Shown here: positions 61,001 to 64,000 of the stretch, one piece after another
How positions within the stretch are numbered: position 1 is the first letter of the stretch
How the letters are laid out: every line of letters begins with the position of its first letter
Origin: Certhia americana
Taxonomy: Eukaryota > Chordata > Aves > Passeriformes > Certhiidae
DNA length: 64,000 bases
Reading direction: 5' to 3'
Assembly (NCBI GenBank): GCA_018697195.1
Contig: CM031857.1
Span: 68,846,195 to 68,910,194, forward strand
The notes under the pieces: model-generated
The model's database searches: none
Told to the model about the DNA's origin: nothing
What the model saw: only the letters and a program-made list of their open reading frames with translations
Made by a program: the position numbers and the translations under genes

Positions 61001-64000
61001 TTGCTGTAATGTGAATTGACAGATAGGAGGGCATTTTTCCAGGCTGTATGCATTTGCATAGGGTGCTTTATTATAAACTTATTCTGTGGTACCCAGACCT
61101 ACTGTCCCTTAAACTGAGTGTAAGGACTCCTAAGGGCCTTCTCTCTTTCAGGTCTCTGTCTATTTCAGAGTTGGGCTATTATGAGATGCTCTCTGTTGCA
61201 GCAGTTACAAACAGAATGCACCTCATGGGCATCAGTTAAAATTTGATTTAGGGACTGGGACAGTTTGTACTCTACTTCAAGCACAGTCTGGTTCAATATG
61301 AACATTTAGTAAACCTCAGTCAACCTGACAGGGAGAGGCATGGCACACATGTATTGCTCCCTCCCTCTGTGTCCCATTCCTAGCTGTACTCCATACCCAG
61401 TTTACCCATTGACATTAGTGGAGAGGACCACTGGGATCTTGTTTTGGTCCATAAGTATTTGGACTTGTAGGGAAAGAAAAGGACCATTTTGTTTCTAGTC
61501 TCTCTTTACATTATTTTGCAAATTTTCATAGAGAAGCGGCTTTCAATGAAGCCAGAAGGTTTTTTTCTAACAGCCCACAGAATGATGCCATGAGGGCTGA
61601 ATTAGATTATCAAGTGCATAGACTCATGAACTGGTCTCTCATAAATGGTGTAGGGAACAAAAGAACAGTAAACATCTAGACCTAGATTACAGTAGAGAAA
61701 CTCTGATAAGAAAAAATTATTTGAACCATAGAGTCTAAAATGTCACAGTATTCAATTTCAATACGTCAAACATAGGCGTATTATCTTCCTGCAAATAAGG
61801 TGAAGGTATCCGGATGCTTATCTCTATTTCGTTATGTGCTGATATGATGTCTCCTGCAACTCATGTGGGGATTGAGCTGAAGTCTGCTAAAATCAAAAGG
61901 AGTCTTTGTATAGCATTCATTTATTCATGAATCAGACCGCCAAAGAACAATAGTGAGCTGAATATTTTAAGTTCTGAACTGTGTTTCATTTTAGACGAAC
62001 ATGTAAAAGCAAGCATGTTTCTCCCAATTGGACCAAAACCTGCTTACTTGTGACTTCTAGAAGTCATTCTAAGTTCCTGCATGGAATGGTTTGAGATTCA
62101 GTCAATTTTCCTTCTGCCTGGACCTCTATCTGAGCCTCTATCATAGAGTCTGTCATTATTCTGCCTTTTATAGTATTTCTGTTTACAGGTTTTCAAATGT
62201 CCAATTCAAAATATCATGGCTTCACTGGAAAATTTCTCAAGAATTTGATAACCCTGACCCTATAGGAATGTTTGTCAATTTTTTTGAATAATTTACTGAA
62301 AAATTACCATTTGCATCCTCAGGCTAATTTGCCTGCTATAGATGAGAAAGTTTCTGCCATGTATTGATCAGGAAACAAAGAAACTAAGAATAGTAAATGC
62401 ATTAAAAAATAGAAATAACAAGGTAATTATTAAAATATAGAAATGGAAAATAGCGTGCTTTGACCTAGAGAACTAATATAATTATGAGACACTCTTAAAG
62501 GCAAAATATGATTTAAAACAATCAGGTATAAATGAGAGCAGTGCATTAAGTCCTCAGATATACTTTAGCATCTAATTCAACTGCCCTGTAGTCTTTACCT
62601 ATATATTTGCCTAAGATGAGTAATTCTTCCACTGATGTGCAGGTATAATGGAGTAATTGGGCTCCCCAAAGCCCAGAACTATCGTAAGCAAATTCTCACC
62701 GATTCTGAGGCAACCCTCTTACAAAAAAATGAAGTTTAATTAGCTGCAACCATTCCAAAGTAATCTAAAAATCTTAAGGACCTATACAGTTTGGGTTCAT
62801 TCCGTGCTTCCTAAGCTTTCTTCTGTGATGAAGAAGAAAGGAAGGCTGACGATCAGATCCATGCTGCTCCTCAAGTGTCTGATATGATCTCCATCTCATC
62901 CCACACAGACCGTTCTAGGTGCTGGACAGTTCTCCAAGTTTGGATTAAATATTTCACACCTGTACACTTGTACAAATGTGTACATTTCAAAATACACATT
63001 GGCACCTATTTCTCATCAATCAGCTGCTAAACTATCAAACTTACACACCTGTCTTCTGTTCTATTTCTTTCAGCTTAGCTGCTATTGGGCTATTTAACAG
63101 GTGCCTAACCTCCACTAGCGAATCCTGGGAATATAATAAGGTCCAAGATCTGACAGCGGAACCCTTAAGACTTAGTTATTGAAATATTTACATGCTTTGA
63201 AGGAACTCATCTGTGTGCTCTGCTACTTGAGATAATCATTTGGGAAAAAAAAAAACAAAACCAAGCAAACACATCAGAAAGTTTTCTGTCTTCAAAAAGG
63301 TACTAAGATATGAAATTTTTCAGCCATAAGGAAGGAAAGCACTGAGAATTTTACAAAACTCATAGCTGCAGTCTCTGCTGCCGAAAACCAAGACAAATGA
63401 AACATAGTCTGAAAAAGACTGAATAAACACTACTTACTCTAATAGAAATTAATAATATATTTAGTGGTATCAACAGACAGAAATTATATCATGAAGATCC
63501 TTGTTAGTTTATCAATTGTGTTAGTAGGACAAAATCCATCAGGAAATAATTTGGAAATTTCCTGAGCAAAAGCTGAGTGAGAAATGAGTAAAACCTGCAG
63601 AACATCTTTATAAAAGCAGACTATAACTTACAACTGGAGATCACTGTGACTTAAGATGGAACAAATCTATTTAATACAGAAAGACCTAACTTGCGTATCA
63701 AGATATAGAAGAATGCACAGCTGGAGACCAGAAAGAAGTTGCATCTGCACATACACCACCTTGTATGAATCACAGATCTGTGGAAACCATCATCATTAGC
63801 ATCCTTGGTCTCACATTGGCTACTGCCAGTAGCAGATGTTAAAGAAGAGTTTGCTTACCTAGGACATGACCTATTGGCTGTTGGATTTGGTTGTTCCCTG
63901 GGAGAAGCAGAAAAGTCCATTGTCTTGGGTTGCAGTGCAAGATGTAACCAAAAGTAGGTATTCTGTCACCATCTGTTGAAACTGGGGTAGGGAGTGGGGG
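58024..64000. other. Unique DNA, no gene identified
   Basis: No mobile element or gene was recognised up to the window end. Minor features are a (CAAA)4 at about 60355-60370, a triple TGTACA cluster at 62961-62984, and A-runs near 63246-63255. A 39-nt minus-strand exon-like segment at 63859-63897 has a good acceptor (TTTTCTGCTTCTCCCAG) and a TAG|GTAAGC donor. Confidence 0.5.

Overview
The window looks like vertebrate nuclear DNA, most probably from a bird. The evidence is two antisense CR1 (chicken repeat 1) retroposon fragments with the degenerate octamer-type 3' tail, and one solo LTR of the abundant avian ERVL-like type. I see no mammalian SINE or LINE, and the background is AT-rich, CpG-poor and sparse in repeats. 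There is no operon-like structure and no tRNA, rRNA or CRISPR array. Every open frame of 60-180 codons looks like chance (stop-poor low complexity, repeat shadow or unspliced intergenic frame), and I recognise no protein family in any of them.

Layout. 1-6.2 kb is unique AT-rich DNA with one unusual minus-strand exon candidate (2320-2565: 246 nt, good splice sites, one frame fully open). 6.3-7.6 kb is denser in complex sequence and could be conserved regulatory DNA. 7.6-15.4 kb is unique. 15.41-15.62 kb is a small CpG-dense island preceded by an A17 tract. 16.15-16.64 kb holds a G-rich polypurine tract joined to a CR1 copy carrying a 42-bp tandem duplication. 18.94-19.09 kb is a palindrome-rich AT block, and 19.98-20.52 kb is a second CR1. 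20.5-45.3 kb is mostly unique, with short duplications and a few regulatory-looking stretches (about 29.8-30.3, 36.8-37.2 and 42.4-43.0 kb). 45.34-45.63 kb is a long pyrimidine tract built on a T5C/T4GC hexamer array. It ends in a textbook 3' splice site and a 32-nt exon candidate. 47.80-48.33 kb is the solo LTR, flanked by a near-identical 5-bp target duplication. 52-54 kb holds three long A/T homopolymer tracts, one a T29/A17 hairpin. Exon-like segments at 49.6, 55.1 and 58.0 kb lie on the same strand as the 45.6 kb one. The rest, to 64 kb, is unique.

No complete gene can be supported. The best reading is a gene-poor intergenic or very long intronic region, possibly crossed by a plus-strand transcript (lncRNA or tiny-exon gene) over 45.6-58.0 kb. 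I did not find a convincing novel biological system. The most testable leads are the mini-exon series, the minus-strand exon at 2.3-2.6 kb, the CpG cluster and the tract-to-splice-site arrangement.
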